Position numbers and translations under genes: made by a program. A stretch of 64,000 nucleotides of DNA, from the NCBI RefSeq assembly GCF_019898765.1, contig NZ_JAIOKB010000001.1, forward strand, positions 124,001 to 188,000, in the 5' to 3' direction. Below the pieces are notes generated by a model that saw only the letters and a list, made by a program, of their open reading frames with translations, ran no database searches and had not been told where the DNA came from. The stretch's first letter is position 1; every line of letters begins with the position of its first letter. Source of the DNA: Sphingomonas yunnanensis (GTDB lineage: Bacteria > Pseudomonadota > Alphaproteobacteria > Sphingomonadales > Sphingomonadaceae). Below are positions 46,861 through 56,632 of the stretch, in pieces.

Positions 46861-47351
46861 AGATGTCGATGTTCGGCAGCCGGCACGCGCCGCCATCGCC
46901 GCCGCCGCCCACCCGCGCCGCCGCGCTGGTGCCGCCCGCGCCCGCGACCGGCGCCAAGCACACGCCCTTCTCGCTGATCGGCGGCGACGTCGTGGTGACG
47001 GGCAACATCGCGGCGACGGTGGACATCCATATCGACGGACGGATCGACGGCGACCTGGAATGCGCCGCGCTGGTCCAGGGCGCCGAGAGCGTGATCCGCG
47101 GCAATATCGTCGCGAAGGCCGCGCGCATCGCCGGCCAGGTCGAGGGGAGCATCAACGCCGACAATCTCGTGATCGAGCGCAGCGCACGCATCTTCGGCGA
47201 CTGCCGCTACGGCACGCTCGCGGTCGAGAACGGCGCGGAGGTGGAGGGACGCTTCTCGGCGCAGAGCACGATCGTGGTGCCGCCCGAGCTCGCCGCGCCG
47301 GAAGAGGAATATGTCGAGCAGATCGAAGAGGAGGAGCACTACCTCGACTGA
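46857..47351 (+). CDS. Bactofilin
   Basis: Cytoskeletal bactofilin of 164 residues. A proline-rich N-terminus (about 1-35) precedes the beta-helix domain (about 38-145): GGDVVVTGNIAATVDIHIDG, then repeated strands AARIAGQVEGSINADNLVIE and IFGDCRYGTLAVENGAEVEG. The acidic tail (EEEYVEQIEEEEHYLD) is typical. It overlaps the upstream M23 peptidase by ATGA. In Caulobacter and other bacteria a bactofilin and an LytM peptidase cooperate in local peptidoglycan remodelling; that role is inferred here. Confidence 0.93.
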   Translation: MKMSMFGSRHAPPSPPPPTRAAALVPPAPATGAKHTPFSLIGGDVVVTGNIAATVDIHIDGRIDGDLECAALVQGAESVIRGNIVAKAARIAGQVEGSINADNLVIERSARIFGDCRYGTLAVENGAEVEGRFSAQSTIVVPPELAAPEEEYVEQIEEEEHYLD

Positions 47352-47425
47352 GCGCGCGCCGCTCGATCGCGCGGGTTTGGACGCGGACGCGAGGCGGTAT
47401 CGCGCCGCCCCGCGCCCTCGCGGAG

Positions 47426-48739
<1,314 letters not shown>

Positions 48740-48821
48740 GCGCGCGGTCCTGGAGCGAGGCGGGAAGATGCGCGGGCGGGTAGCAGCGCGCGGCGCGAGG
48801 GGCAAATCGAGCGGCGGGCGC

Positions 48822-49511
48822 TCAGATCAACCCCTGCGCGCGCAGGCTCAGCTGGCCCGTTCCCGCGACGATGACATGGTCGTGGACAGAGATGCCGAGC
48901 GGTCGCGCGGCGGCGACGATCGCGCGCGTGATGTCGATGTCGGCGCGGCTCGGCGAGGGGTCGCCCGACGGATGGTTGTGGACCAGGATCAGCGCCGCCG
49001 CACCGGTATCGAGCGCGCGCTTGATCACCTCGCGCACGTGCACCGCGGTCTGGTCGATCGTGCCCTTCGCCATCACCTCGTCGCGTATGATCATGTTGCG
49101 TGTGTTCAGATGAAGGACGCGGAACCGTTCGATGGTGTCGTGCGCCATATCGGCATGAAGATAGTCCGCCAGCGCCTGCCAGTTCGACAGGATGGGCGCG
49201 GCGGTCGCGCGCGCCCGCAGCAGTCGGAGCGCGGTGGCACGCGCGATACGCAGCGCGGCGACGCTCACCTCGCCGAGCCCCTCCACCCGCGTCAGCGCCG
49301 TGGCGTCCGCTTCCATCAAGGCGTTGAGGCTGCCGAAGCGACGCAGCAGATCCTTGGCGATCGGCTTGGTGTCGACGCGCCGGAGCGTGAGGCCGAGCAG
49401 ATACTCGATCAATTCATAGTCGTGCAGCCCATCCGGATCGAGGAGCAGCCGCTCGCGCAGCCGCTTGCGGTGGCCCTGGACGTCGCTCGCGGCGGTCTCT
49501 TCGTCGACCAT
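48822..49511 (-). CDS. radC: RadC/UPF0758 JAB-domain protein
   Basis: Member of the RadC family (229 aa). An N-terminal HhH-like part (LLRRFGSLNALMEADATAL) precedes the MPN/JAB domain with the metal motif LVHNHPSGDPSPSRADID (His-x-His ... Asp). The family name is historical; a DNA-repair role is not well supported. ATG 49511 is preferred to the in-frame ATG 49547. It is divergent from the YdbH-like gene. Confidence 0.93.
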   Translation of the reverse strand: MVDEETAASDVQGHRKRLRERLLLDPDGLHDYELIEYLLGLTLRRVDTKPIAKDLLRRFGSLNALMEADATALTRVEGLGEVSVAALRIARATALRLLRARATAAPILSNWQALADYLHADMAHDTIERFRVLHLNTRNMIIRDEVMAKGTIDQTAVHVREVIKRALDTGAAALILVHNHPSGDPSPSRADIDITRAIVAAARPLGISVHDHVIVAGTGQLSLRAQGLI

Positions 49512-49609
49512 CGCGGGTCGCCTAGGCGAGCGCGCGATCGTGCGCAATTGCGCGCGGCGGTCGCGACGGCCTATGCTGGCGATCGAATGACGCGCGACGG
49601 AGATCCGAG

Positions 49610-52600
49610 GTGACCAGCGCGCGCCGTCGCGCCCTGATCGCGGTCTCGGGACTGGCGCTCGCCGGTGGCGCGACGCTGTGGCTGTCGCGCGTGCCGCTCG
49701 CGACTCACGTGATCGATCGCGAGCTGGCGCGCCGCGGCGTGCCCGCGCGCTACGTTATCCAGGACCTGGGCTTCGGTCGCCAGCGGCTGAGAGGCGTGGT
49801 GATCGGCGATCCGCGCGCGCCCGACCTCGTCGCCGACTGGGTCGAGACCGAGACCGACATCGGCCTCTCCGGGGCCAAGCTGGTCGGCGTGCGCGCGGGG
49901 CACGTCCGCCTATCGGCGCGGCTGGCCGGCGGCAAGCTGTCGCTCGGCGCCGTCGATCGGCTGCTGCCGACGGGCGGGGGAGGCGGGTTCGCGCTACCCG
50001 CGATCGACCTCGACGTCGCCGACGCGCGAGTCGCACTAACAACTCCGCTGGGCGATGTCGCGCTGCGGCTGAGCGGGCGCGGACGGCTCGACGATGGGTT
50101 CAGCGGCCGCCTGCTCGCCGCCGCGCCGAAATGGGAGGCGGGCGGCTGCGCGCTGCGCGGGCTCGACGCCCGCGTGGCGGTGCGGGTGGTGGAACAGGCG
50201 CCGCGGCTCGCCGGGCCGGTCACTGCCGCGGCGCTCGACTGTGCGGGCGCGCGACTGGTCGCGCCGACGCTCACGTTCGATGCCGCGCTGTCGCCCGCGC
50301 TCGACCGCTGGCGCGGCAGCGCGCGATGGGGCGCAGCGACGTTGGCGGCGGCCGCGGGGCGGCTCGATACGCTCGGCGGGGCGATCACCTTCGCGGGCGA
50401 CGCGCGGCGCAGCGCCGGCACGCTGAACCTCACCGCGGCGCGCGTACGCGGGGCGGCGGCGAGCGGCGGCGCGAGTCGTTTTTCCGGCACCTGGCGACTG
50501 CTCGATCGCGGCGCGACCGTTGCCGGGCGGCTCGAGGCCGACGCGGTGGCGGTGATGCCCGGCGAACGCGCGCGGTTGCGAGTCGTGCGTGAGTCGACCA
50601 GCGGAACGCCGCTGGCGCCGCTCGGCGCCGCGCTCGCCCGCGACCTCGATGCCGCCGCGCGGCGGATGCGCGTCACCGCCGACCTCGCGCTGGCGAGCGG
50701 CGCGACGACGCTGCTGACGGTCGACCGCGCCGAGATCGCCGCGGCGACCGGCGCGCGCGCCGCGCTCGCGGGCGGCGGCATCGTGCTCGGCCATCCCGCG
50801 GAGCCTAGGCTCGCCGGGCGGTTGACGCTCGGCGGCGGCGGGCTGCCGTCGACCGAGGTACGGCTGACCCAGGCCGCGCCGGGCGCCGCGATCGGCGGCA
50901 TCGCGCAGATTGCGCGCTACATGCGCGACGGCGCCGCCTTGGAACTCACCCCGCTGACCTTCTCGCCCGTCGGCGGCGGCGTCCGGCTGCGCACCAATGC
51001 GACGCTGTCGGGTCCGCTCCCCGGCGGTCGCGTCGAGCGGCTCAGCCTGCCGCTCGACGTGCGTCTCGGCCGCGGCGCGCTCACGCTCGCGCCCGGCTGC
51101 GCGCCGCTGAGGTTCGACCGTCTGCTGGTGTCGAGCCTGGCTCTGGAGCGCGTCGCTCTGACGCTCTGCCCGCTCGAGGGCGCGCTGGTCCGCGTCGTGG
51201 ACGGTCGGGTGAACGGCGGCGCGCGGATCGCGGACGTGGCGTTGCGCGGCACGCTGGGCGGGACGCCGCTGCGGCTCACCGCGTCGGACGCGCGGCTGCG
51301 CCTCGCCGACCGCGGCTTCGCGCTGAGCGATGTCGCCGCGCTGATCGGCCCGCCCAACCGCGTCACCCGGATCGACGCCGCGCGGCTCGACGGCACGCTC
51401 GGCAGCGCCGGCGTGACGGGCGGCTTCAACGGGGCGAGCGGCGCGATCGCCAACGTGCCGCTGCTGATGAGCGCCGCCTCCGGGCAATGGCGCTTCGCGG
51501 GCGGCGCGCTCGCGCTCGACGGGAGGCTCACCGTCGCCGACCAGGCGACACCGGCGAGGTTCGAGCCGCTCGCCGCGCGGGACGTCACGCTCACGCTGCG
51601 CGACGGCGCGATCGCGGCGGCGGGCACGTTGCACGAGCCGAGCACAGGGACCAAGGTGGCGGACGTGACGATCGCGCACCGCCTCGCCGCCGGCATCGGT
51701 AGCGCGCATCTGGCGGTCCCAGGCATCACCTTCGGCGACTCGCTTCAGCCCGAGAAGCTGACCCGGCTCACCTTCGGCGTGATCGCCGACGTGCGCGGCA
51801 CCGTCAGCGGCGCGGGCGACATCGCCTGGAGCCCGCAGGGCGTGAGCAGCACGGGCAGCTTCACCACGCCGGGCACTGATCTCGCCGCCGCGTTCGGCCC
51901 CGTCGAGGGCATCGCGGGGACGATCCGCTTCACCGACCTGCTCGCGCTGGCGAGCGCGCCCGACCAGGTCGCGACGGTGCGCTCGATCAACCCGGGCGTG
52001 CCGGTCACCGACGGCCGGATCGTCTACCAGACGCTGCCCAACACGCGCGTCCGCGTCGCCGAGGGACGCTGGCCGTTCGCGGGCGGGACGCTGACGCTCG
52101 AGCCGACTCTGCTCGATTTCGGCACGGATCAATCGCGCCGGCTGACCTTCCGCGTCGACCAGATGGATGCGGGCAAGTTCCTGCAGCAGTTCGATTTCAA
52201 GAATCTGAGCGCGACCGGTACGTTCGACGGCGTGCTGCCGATGCTCTTCGACACGAGCGGCGGTCGGATCGAGGACGGGCGGCTGGTCGCGCGCGCGGGC
52301 GGAGGCAGTATCGCCTATCTCGGCGAGCTGACCGAGAAGGACCTGGGCTTCTGGGGCAACCTCGCCTTCCACTCGCTGCGCTCGCTGACCTACCGCGACC
52401 TGGCCGTGGAGATGAACGGGCCGCTCGCGGGCGAGATGGTCACGGGCGTTCGCTTCGCCGGGATCGGGCAGGGGCAGGGGGCGAAGAGCAACTTCCTGCT
52501 GCGTCGGCTCACGCGACTGCCGATCCGTTTCAACATCACCATCCGGGCGCCGTTCCGCGGATTGATCGACTCCGCGGCGAGCTTCTACGACCCGCAGCGG

Positions 52601-52705
52601 CTGGTGAAACGCAACCTGCAGGCGCTGATCGAGGAGCAGAACCGTGGCGGCGGCCCCGTTCAGCCTCCCGCAAGCGCCCCCGTGGCAAACCCTGACAAGG
52701 ATTGA
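49610..52705 (+). CDS. ydbH: YdbH-type AsmA-like intermembrane protein
   Basis: Large exported protein (1,031 aa) with one N-terminal membrane anchor (about 6-26) and otherwise beta-rich sequence, as in the YdbH/TamB/YhdP group that bridges inner and outer membranes for lipid transport. The C-terminal domain (GTFDGVLPMLFDTSGGRIED, FHSLRSLTYRDLAVEMNGPL) is the part most like YdbH. The start is a GTG at 49610 with GAGG just in front. It is followed by ynbE and ydbL homologues, which confirms the family. Confidence 0.85.
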   Translation: MTSARRRALIAVSGLALAGGATLWLSRVPLATHVIDRELARRGVPARYVIQDLGFGRQRLRGVVIGDPRAPDLVADWVETETDIGLSGAKLVGVRAGHVRLSARLAGGKLSLGAVDRLLPTGGGGGFALPAIDLDVADARVALTTPLGDVALRLSGRGRLDDGFSGRLLAAAPKWEAGGCALRGLDARVAVRVVEQAPRLAGPVTAAALDCAGARLVAPTLTFDAALSPALDRWRGSARWGAATLAAAAGRLDTLGGAITFAGDARRSAGTLNLTAARVRGAAASGGASRFSGTWRLLDRGATVAGRLEADAVAVMPGERARLRVVRESTSGTPLAPLGAALARDLDAAARRMRVTADLALASGATTLLTVDRAEIAAATGARAALAGGGIVLGHPAEPRLAGRLTLGGGGLPSTEVRLTQAAPGAAIGGIAQIARYMRDGAALELTPLTFSPVGGGVRLRTNATLSGPLPGGRVERLSLPLDVRLGRGALTLAPGCAPLRFDRLLVSSLALERVALTLCPLEGALVRVVDGRVNGGARIADVALRGTLGGTPLRLTASDARLRLADRGFALSDVAALIGPPNRVTRIDAARLDGTLGSAGVTGGFNGASGAIANVPLLMSAASGQWRFAGGALALDGRLTVADQATPARFEPLAARDVTLTLRDGAIAAAGTLHEPSTGTKVADVTIAHRLAAGIGSAHLAVPGITFGDSLQPEKLTRLTFGVIADVRGTVSGAGDIAWSPQGVSSTGSFTTPGTDLAAAFGPVEGIAGTIRFTDLLALASAPDQVATVRSINPGVPVTDGRIVYQTLPNTRVRVAEGRWPFAGGTLTLEPTLLDFGTDQSRRLTFRVDQMDAGKFLQQFDFKNLSATGTFDGVLPMLFDTSGGRIEDGRLVARAGGGSIAYLGELTEKDLGFWGNLAFHSLRSLTYRDLAVEMNGPLAGEMVTGVRFAGIGQGQGAKSNFLLRRLTRLPIRFNITIRAPFRGLIDSAASFYDPQRLVKRNLQALIEEQNRGGGPVQPPASAPVANPDKD

Positions 52706-52713
52706 CGAACCCA

Positions 52714-52899
52714 ATGCGCCTCCCGATCTTGACCGCGATGACGACGGCGCTGGTGGCGGCCACCGCGGGGTGCGTGAACATCTCCGCGCCCGACAAGCCG
52801 ATCCAGATCAACCTCAACATCAATGTGACGCAGGAAGTGGTGTATCGCCTCGACAATGAGGCGAAAACATTGATCCAGCAGAACCCGGGGATCTTTTAG
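52714..52899 (+). CDS. ynbE: YnbE-like lipoprotein
   Basis: Sixty-one residues with a lipoprotein signal (TALVAATAGCVNIS) and the family motif PDKPIQINLNINVTQEVVYR. It is the small outer-membrane lipoprotein partner of YdbH. I use ATG 52714, which has AAGGA upstream; a TTG at 52702 overlaps the ydbH stop and lacks a ribosome-binding site. Confidence 0.9.
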   Translation: MRLPILTAMTTALVAATAGCVNISAPDKPIQINLNINVTQEVVYRLDNEAKTLIQQNPGIF

Positions 52900-52911
52900 A
52901 AGGTGACGACG

Positions 52912-53286
52912 ATGAAGGCCTTTCTGACGCTCGCCGGTGCGGTGACGCTCGCCGGCCTCTCCACCGCCGCGCTGGCGCAGCGCGACCCCGCTTACGCTGC
53001 GGCACGCGCCGCCGGGCAGGTCGGCGAGCAGCCCGACGGCTACCTCGGCGTGGTCGGCGGCGGCAGCGCCGAGCTGCGCGCGCTGGTCAGCAACATCAAC
53101 ATCCAGCGCAAGGCAGCCTACACGCAGAAGGCGCAGGCCAGCGGCGCGACGGTGGAACAGCTCGCTTTCACCAGCGGCTGCAATTTGATCGCGCAAACCC
53201 AGCCGGGCGAGAAATACAAGGCCCCCGACGGCAGCTGGCAGACGCGCGGCGCTGGCGCCCCGCAGCGCGACTCGCGCTGCGTGTGA
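52912..53286 (+). CDS. ydbL: YdbL family (DUF1318) periplasmic protein
   Basis: A 124-residue exported protein with a signal peptide (MKAFLTLAGAVTLAGLSTAALA) and the DUF1318 pattern: VSNINIQRKAAYTQKAQASG and a terminal LIAQTQPGEKYKAPDGSWQ. YdbL is the third component of the ydbH-ynbE-ydbL operon; it is thought to help keep the YdbH-YnbE complex in order. ATG 52912 with AAGG eight bases upstream is preferred to the GTG 52903. Confidence 0.9.
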   Translation: MKAFLTLAGAVTLAGLSTAALAQRDPAYAAARAAGQVGEQPDGYLGVVGGGSAELRALVSNINIQRKAAYTQKAQASGATVEQLAFTSGCNLIAQTQPGEKYKAPDGSWQTRGAGAPQRDSRCV

Positions 53287-53299
53287 GGACGGTGGCCGG

Positions 53300-53568
53300 C
53301 TAGGGCGGCGTGCTCGGGCTCGTCTCGCCCGCTGCCGTGCCGATGCCGTAGTGAGCGGGCCACGCCCTCGCGGGAAGGTGCAGCGTGCCGAATAGCCGGT
53401 CGATCATCGACAGGGTCGATGCGAAATTGCGGTTGAGCGGCGCATCGGCGACATGATGCCAATGGTGGAACGCCGGGGTGGCGACCAGCTGCTCAAACCA
53501 GCCGAAGCGCCAGCCAGACGCACAGGTGCAACGCTTGCCCGATGATCACGGTGCTTAGCACGCCGACG
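53300..53568 (-). pseudogene. 3' remnant of a sterol desaturase/fatty-acid hydroxylase gene
   Basis: In the minus strand a frame without a start gives WRFGWFEQLVATPAFHHWHH, then VADAPLNRNFASTLSMIDRL and FGTLHLP, ending at a TAG at 53300. HHWHH is a histidine-cluster motif of the fatty-acid hydroxylase superfamily, and the rest matches its C-terminal end. Just upstream, in another frame, GVLSTVIIGQALHL looks like the preceding transmembrane helix, so a frameshift lies near 53510. Nothing of the N-terminal two thirds remains; a PEP-CTERM gene abuts the broken end. Confidence 0.75.
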
Positions 53569-54273
53569 TCAGACGAGCGCGGCGGCGCGTCGATCGCTTC
53601 GGCGGGCGCGCATCGCGCCGCCGACGGCCGCGCGACCGGTCACCATCATCGCCCAGGTCGAGGGCTCCGGGACCGCGGACAAGGAGACGCCGTCGAGCAG
53701 CGACATGGGCGGCGCGCCGGACGGCGTGCCGTCTGCGAGGAAGGCGAGGACCTGAGAGGTAGAAGTCGCAGTGAACCTCATCTTCTCGAGCTGCCACGCT
53801 CCGACACCCTGGAAAGGCAGGTTGTACGAGTCCGACTGCTTGGTCTCTTCACCGAACGATACCCGCCAGCTTTCGGTCGTGTCAGCCGCATATGGGCGAC
53901 CTGCCCACTGACCCGCGGCTTGGAAGAAATTAAGTTCGTAGACCGCTCCGATCGTCAGGCCTGCGATCGTCTGCCAGATGGTGTCGCGGTACGGTTCGTC
54001 TCCGTCGGCGATGACGAATTTACCACCGTCCGGGCTAGTTCTCGGGAAGGGGCCGTATAACGACATCTCTCCTTCGCCGTCATCGGCTGTTCCGGGGGCG
54101 GCGATGTACGTCAGATTGCCGCCCCCGCTCGAGCCATCAACATTACCTTCAAACCGCTCCTTACCTTTGACGGTGGTGGATCCAAAAGACCCGTTTGCTA
54201 CCAGATTACTGGCTAAGACGGCGTTAGCGCCTGTGATCGAGAGAAGCGCCGATAGTGCGAAGGCCATGCGCAT
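53569..54273 (-). CDS. PEP-CTERM (PEPxxWA type) exported protein, second copy
   Basis: A 234-residue exported protein. AGGAGG lies seven bases before ATG 54273 (MRMAFALSALLSITGANAVL, a signal peptide). The mature part has Gly-rich beta sequence (GSFGSTTVKGKERFEGNVDG; IWQTIAGLTIGAVYELNFFQ), like a DUF642 or carbohydrate-binding sandwich. The C-terminal signal is VPEPSTWAMMVTGRAAVGGA followed by MRARR: an Arg interrupts the hydrophobic helix. The gene is clearly AT-richer than its neighbours (52-57% GC in two 60-base rows I counted near its 5' end), suggesting foreign origin. Confidence 0.83.
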   Translation of the reverse strand: MRMAFALSALLSITGANAVLASNLVANGSFGSTTVKGKERFEGNVDGSSGGGNLTYIAAPGTADDGEGEMSLYGPFPRTSPDGGKFVIADGDEPYRDTIWQTIAGLTIGAVYELNFFQAAGQWAGRPYAADTTESWRVSFGEETKQSDSYNLPFQGVGAWQLEKMRFTATSTSQVLAFLADGTPSGAPPMSLLDGVSLSAVPEPSTWAMMVTGRAAVGGAMRARRSDRRAAALV

Positions 54274-54548
54274 GACAATCCTCCTGAGTGGTGGGCTCAT
54301 CGTAGGGTCAGCGGGAAGTGCAGGAGGTAGCGCGGAGGAAGTTCCTTCCGTTATGGACGAACTTTCTTACGCTTGATGCGACGTGGCGATGCTTTGACGT
54401 GACAATCTAATTAGGTGGCGCAATCATCGAAAACGGAGCGAAGATGGTCGTGCGAAGTCGCGCTGGCCGGTCCGGCTGTGATGAGAAGGGGCGCGCACGC
54501 CGCGCCGCGGCCTCAAGACAACCTCCGTTAACCCCGCGTCCACACAGG

Positions 54549-54577
54549 TTGACACCCCCCAACCCCCCGGCTAACCG
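54549..54577 (+). promoter_or_regulatory. Promoter of the atp operon
   Basis: TTGACA (54549-54554), a 17-base spacer, then TAACCG (54572-54577), about 80 bases before the atpI start. The rest of the 382-base gap 54274-54655 has an AT-richer stretch near the PEP-CTERM gene (including a GGAAG/CTTCC repeat near 54338) and no gene. Confidence 0.6.
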
Positions 54578-54655
54578 GACGGCGCCTTGGCGGGGCTGCT
54601 CGCCGCTCGCGCGCACCCTCTCCCGGTCAACGAACTTGAGGACGAGGGTGGCGGC

Positions 54656-54988
54656 GTGGCGGAGAACGGCCCCGGACAGGATTTCCACGACGCGGCGGAC
54701 CCGCGCCTGACTTCGCTCGACGATCGGCTGAAGCAGGCGCGCCGGGACGAGGCGGTTCGCACGGGGGTTGTGCGCGACGGGGGTGACGCGGGCTATGCGC
54801 TCGGCAACCGCGTGCTCGCCGCTCTCATCGGAAGTCTCGTCGGCTCGGCGCTGATCGGCTGGCTCCTCGACCGCTGGTTCGGCACGACGCCCTGGGTACT
54901 GATCGTGATGCTGTTCCTCGGGATCGGCGTGGCGTTCAGGCAGATCATTCGGTTGACGACCAAGCGTCCGGACGAACCGGGCGCTTGA
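54656..54988 (+). CDS. atpI: AtpI-like protein of the F0 operon
   Basis: A 110-residue protein with two hydrophobic helices (VLAALIGSLVGSALIGWLLD; WVLIVMLFLGIGVAFRQII). It is the AtpI/Alr-type protein that accompanies F0 genes and may assist c-ring assembly or magnesium transport. GTG 54656 has a purine-rich GAGGG sequence upstream; an earlier ATG gives an N-terminus rich in Arg and Pro. It is the first gene of atpI-B-E-F'-F. Confidence 0.85.
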   Translation: MAENGPGQDFHDAADPRLTSLDDRLKQARRDEAVRTGVVRDGGDAGYALGNRVLAALIGSLVGSALIGWLLDRWFGTTPWVLIVMLFLGIGVAFRQIIRLTTKRPDEPGA

Positions 54989-55016
54989 TCTATATTTTAG
55001 GCGCAGGGACCAGCAC

Positions 55017-55805
55017 GTGGCGGCAGAAGGCGGCAAGATCGATCCGATGCACCAGTTCCTGATCGAGCCCGTGCTCGGTCAGCGCTGGATCGTGGGCGGC
55101 TATGACGTGTCGTTCACCAACTCCGCGCTGTGGATGGTGATCACGCTCGTCGCGCTGTGGCTGTTCATGCTCGGCGGCATGAAGCGCGAGCTCGTCCCGG
55201 GTCGCTGGCAGGCCGCGGTCGAGGGCTTCACCGGCTTCGTCCAGAACATGCTGACCTCGAACGTCGGGCCCGAGGGCAAGCGCTTCGTGCCCTATGTCTT
55301 CTCTCTTTTCATGTTCATCCTGTTCGCCAACATCCTGGGCCTCATGCCGGTCGGCATCGTGCCGGGCTGGCATCCGTTCACCGTCACCAGCCACCTGACC
55401 GTCACCGGCGTGCTGGCGATCATCAGCTTCTCGATCGTGCTGATCGTCGGCTTCGGCCGCCACGGCTTCCACTTCTTCAGCCTGTTCGTGCCGCACGGCA
55501 CGCCCGCGCTGATGGTGCCGCTGATCTTCGTGGTCGAGCTGATGAGCTTCCTGGTGCGCCCCTTCTCGCTGGGCCTGCGACTGTTCGTCGCGATGACCGC
55601 GGGGCACATCCTGCTCAAGGTGCTCGCCGCCTTCGTGATCAACGGAATCAACCTCGGGCCGGGCTATGCGGTGTTGATCACCGTGCCCAGCTTCGTGCTG
55701 ATGCTGGGGATCACGCTGCTGGAGCTGCTGGTCGCGGCGATCCAGGCCTATGTCTTCGCGCTGCTGACCAGCGTCTATCTCAACGACGCTGTCAACCTGC
55801 ACTGA
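55017..55805 (+). CDS. atpB: ATP synthase F0 subunit a
   Basis: Membrane subunit a (262 aa) of the proton channel. The start is GTG 55017 (MAAEGGKIDPMHQFLIEPVL). Several helices follow, and the key arginine lies in RPFSLGLRLFVAMTAGHI, with VELMSFLVRP just before. The last helix ends AIQAYVFALLTSVYLNDAV. Normal length and intact. Confidence 0.97.
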   Translation: MAAEGGKIDPMHQFLIEPVLGQRWIVGGYDVSFTNSALWMVITLVALWLFMLGGMKRELVPGRWQAAVEGFTGFVQNMLTSNVGPEGKRFVPYVFSLFMFILFANILGLMPVGIVPGWHPFTVTSHLTVTGVLAIISFSIVLIVGFGRHGFHFFSLFVPHGTPALMVPLIFVVELMSFLVRPFSLGLRLFVAMTAGHILLKVLAAFVINGINLGPGYAVLITVPSFVLMLGITLLELLVAAIQAYVFALLTSVYLNDAVNLH

Positions 55806-55847
55806 GTTTCCACACCAACCTTTGTTTTCTGAACGGGAGTTACTGAC

Positions 55848-56075
55848 ATGGACGCAAACGCCGCCAAGCTGCTCGGCGCCGGTCTCGCCGCGATCGGCAT
55901 GGGCATCGCCGCGCTGGGCGTGGGCAATGTCTTCGCCGCCTTCCTCGAGGGTGCGCTGCGCAACCCGGGTGCTGCCGACGGCCAGCAGGGCCGCCTCTTC
56001 ATCGGCTTCGCGGGCGCCGAGCTGCTCGGCCTGCTCGCCTTCGTGACGATGATCATCCTGGTGTTCGTCGCGTAA
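55848..56075 (+). CDS. atpE: ATP synthase F0 subunit c
   Basis: Seventy-five-residue proteolipid: two hydrophobic helices around the polar loop (GALRNPGAADGQQG). The proton-binding Glu is in FIGFAGAELLGLLAFVTMII. A good ribosome-binding site (GGGAG) lies upstream. Confidence 0.97.
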   Translation: MDANAAKLLGAGLAAIGMGIAALGVGNVFAAFLEGALRNPGAADGQQGRLFIGFAGAELLGLLAFVTMIILVFVA

Positions 56076-56137
56076 CCTGACGCCGACGGACCAGCCCCGC
56101 CCGACCACCGGGCGGGGCGCAAGGATAGCGGATCACC

Positions 56138-56632
56138 ATGCCTCAAATCAGTCAGATCGCCGCCACCTACGCCTCGCAGATCTTCTGGCTGCTCATCACC
56201 TTCGGCATCCTGTATTTCGGGATCGGCAAGCTGATGGTGCCCAGGGTGCAGGGCGTGATGGACCTGCGTGAGTCGAAGATCGCGCAGGACCTCGCGAGCG
56301 CCGAGAACGCGCGCGTCACGGCGGACACGACCGAAGCGGCGTGGAACGCCGACATGGACGCCGCGCGCGCGGCAGCACAGGCCGAGGTCGCCGCCGCCAA
56401 GGCGCGCGCCGCGGCCGCGGCCGAGGCGCAGCTCCGCAGCGCCGACGCCGACCTCGCCGAGCGCGTCGCGCACCACGACGTCGCGGTGGCGAATGCCAAG
56501 GCCGCGGCGATGGTCAACGTCCAGACGATCGCGGCCGAGGCGGCGCAGGAGCTGGTGCAGCGCCTCGCCGGGGTCGCCGTCCCCACCGAGGCCGCCAACG
56601 AGGCGGTGCGCAGGCAGCTGAATCATGGCTAA
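56138..56632 (+). CDS. ATP synthase F0 subunit b'
   Basis: A 164-residue stalk subunit: an N-terminal membrane helix (IFWLLITFGILYFGIGKLMV) and a long charged helix (about 35-150) for dimerising with subunit b. As in other alphaproteobacteria the first b-type gene after atpE is taken as b'. It overlaps the next gene by eight bases. Confidence 0.92.
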   Translation: MPQISQIAATYASQIFWLLITFGILYFGIGKLMVPRVQGVMDLRESKIAQDLASAENARVTADTTEAAWNADMDAARAAAQAEVAAAKARAAAAAEAQLRSADADLAERVAHHDVAVANAKAAAMVNVQTIAAEAAQELVQRLAGVAVPTEAANEAVRRQLNHG

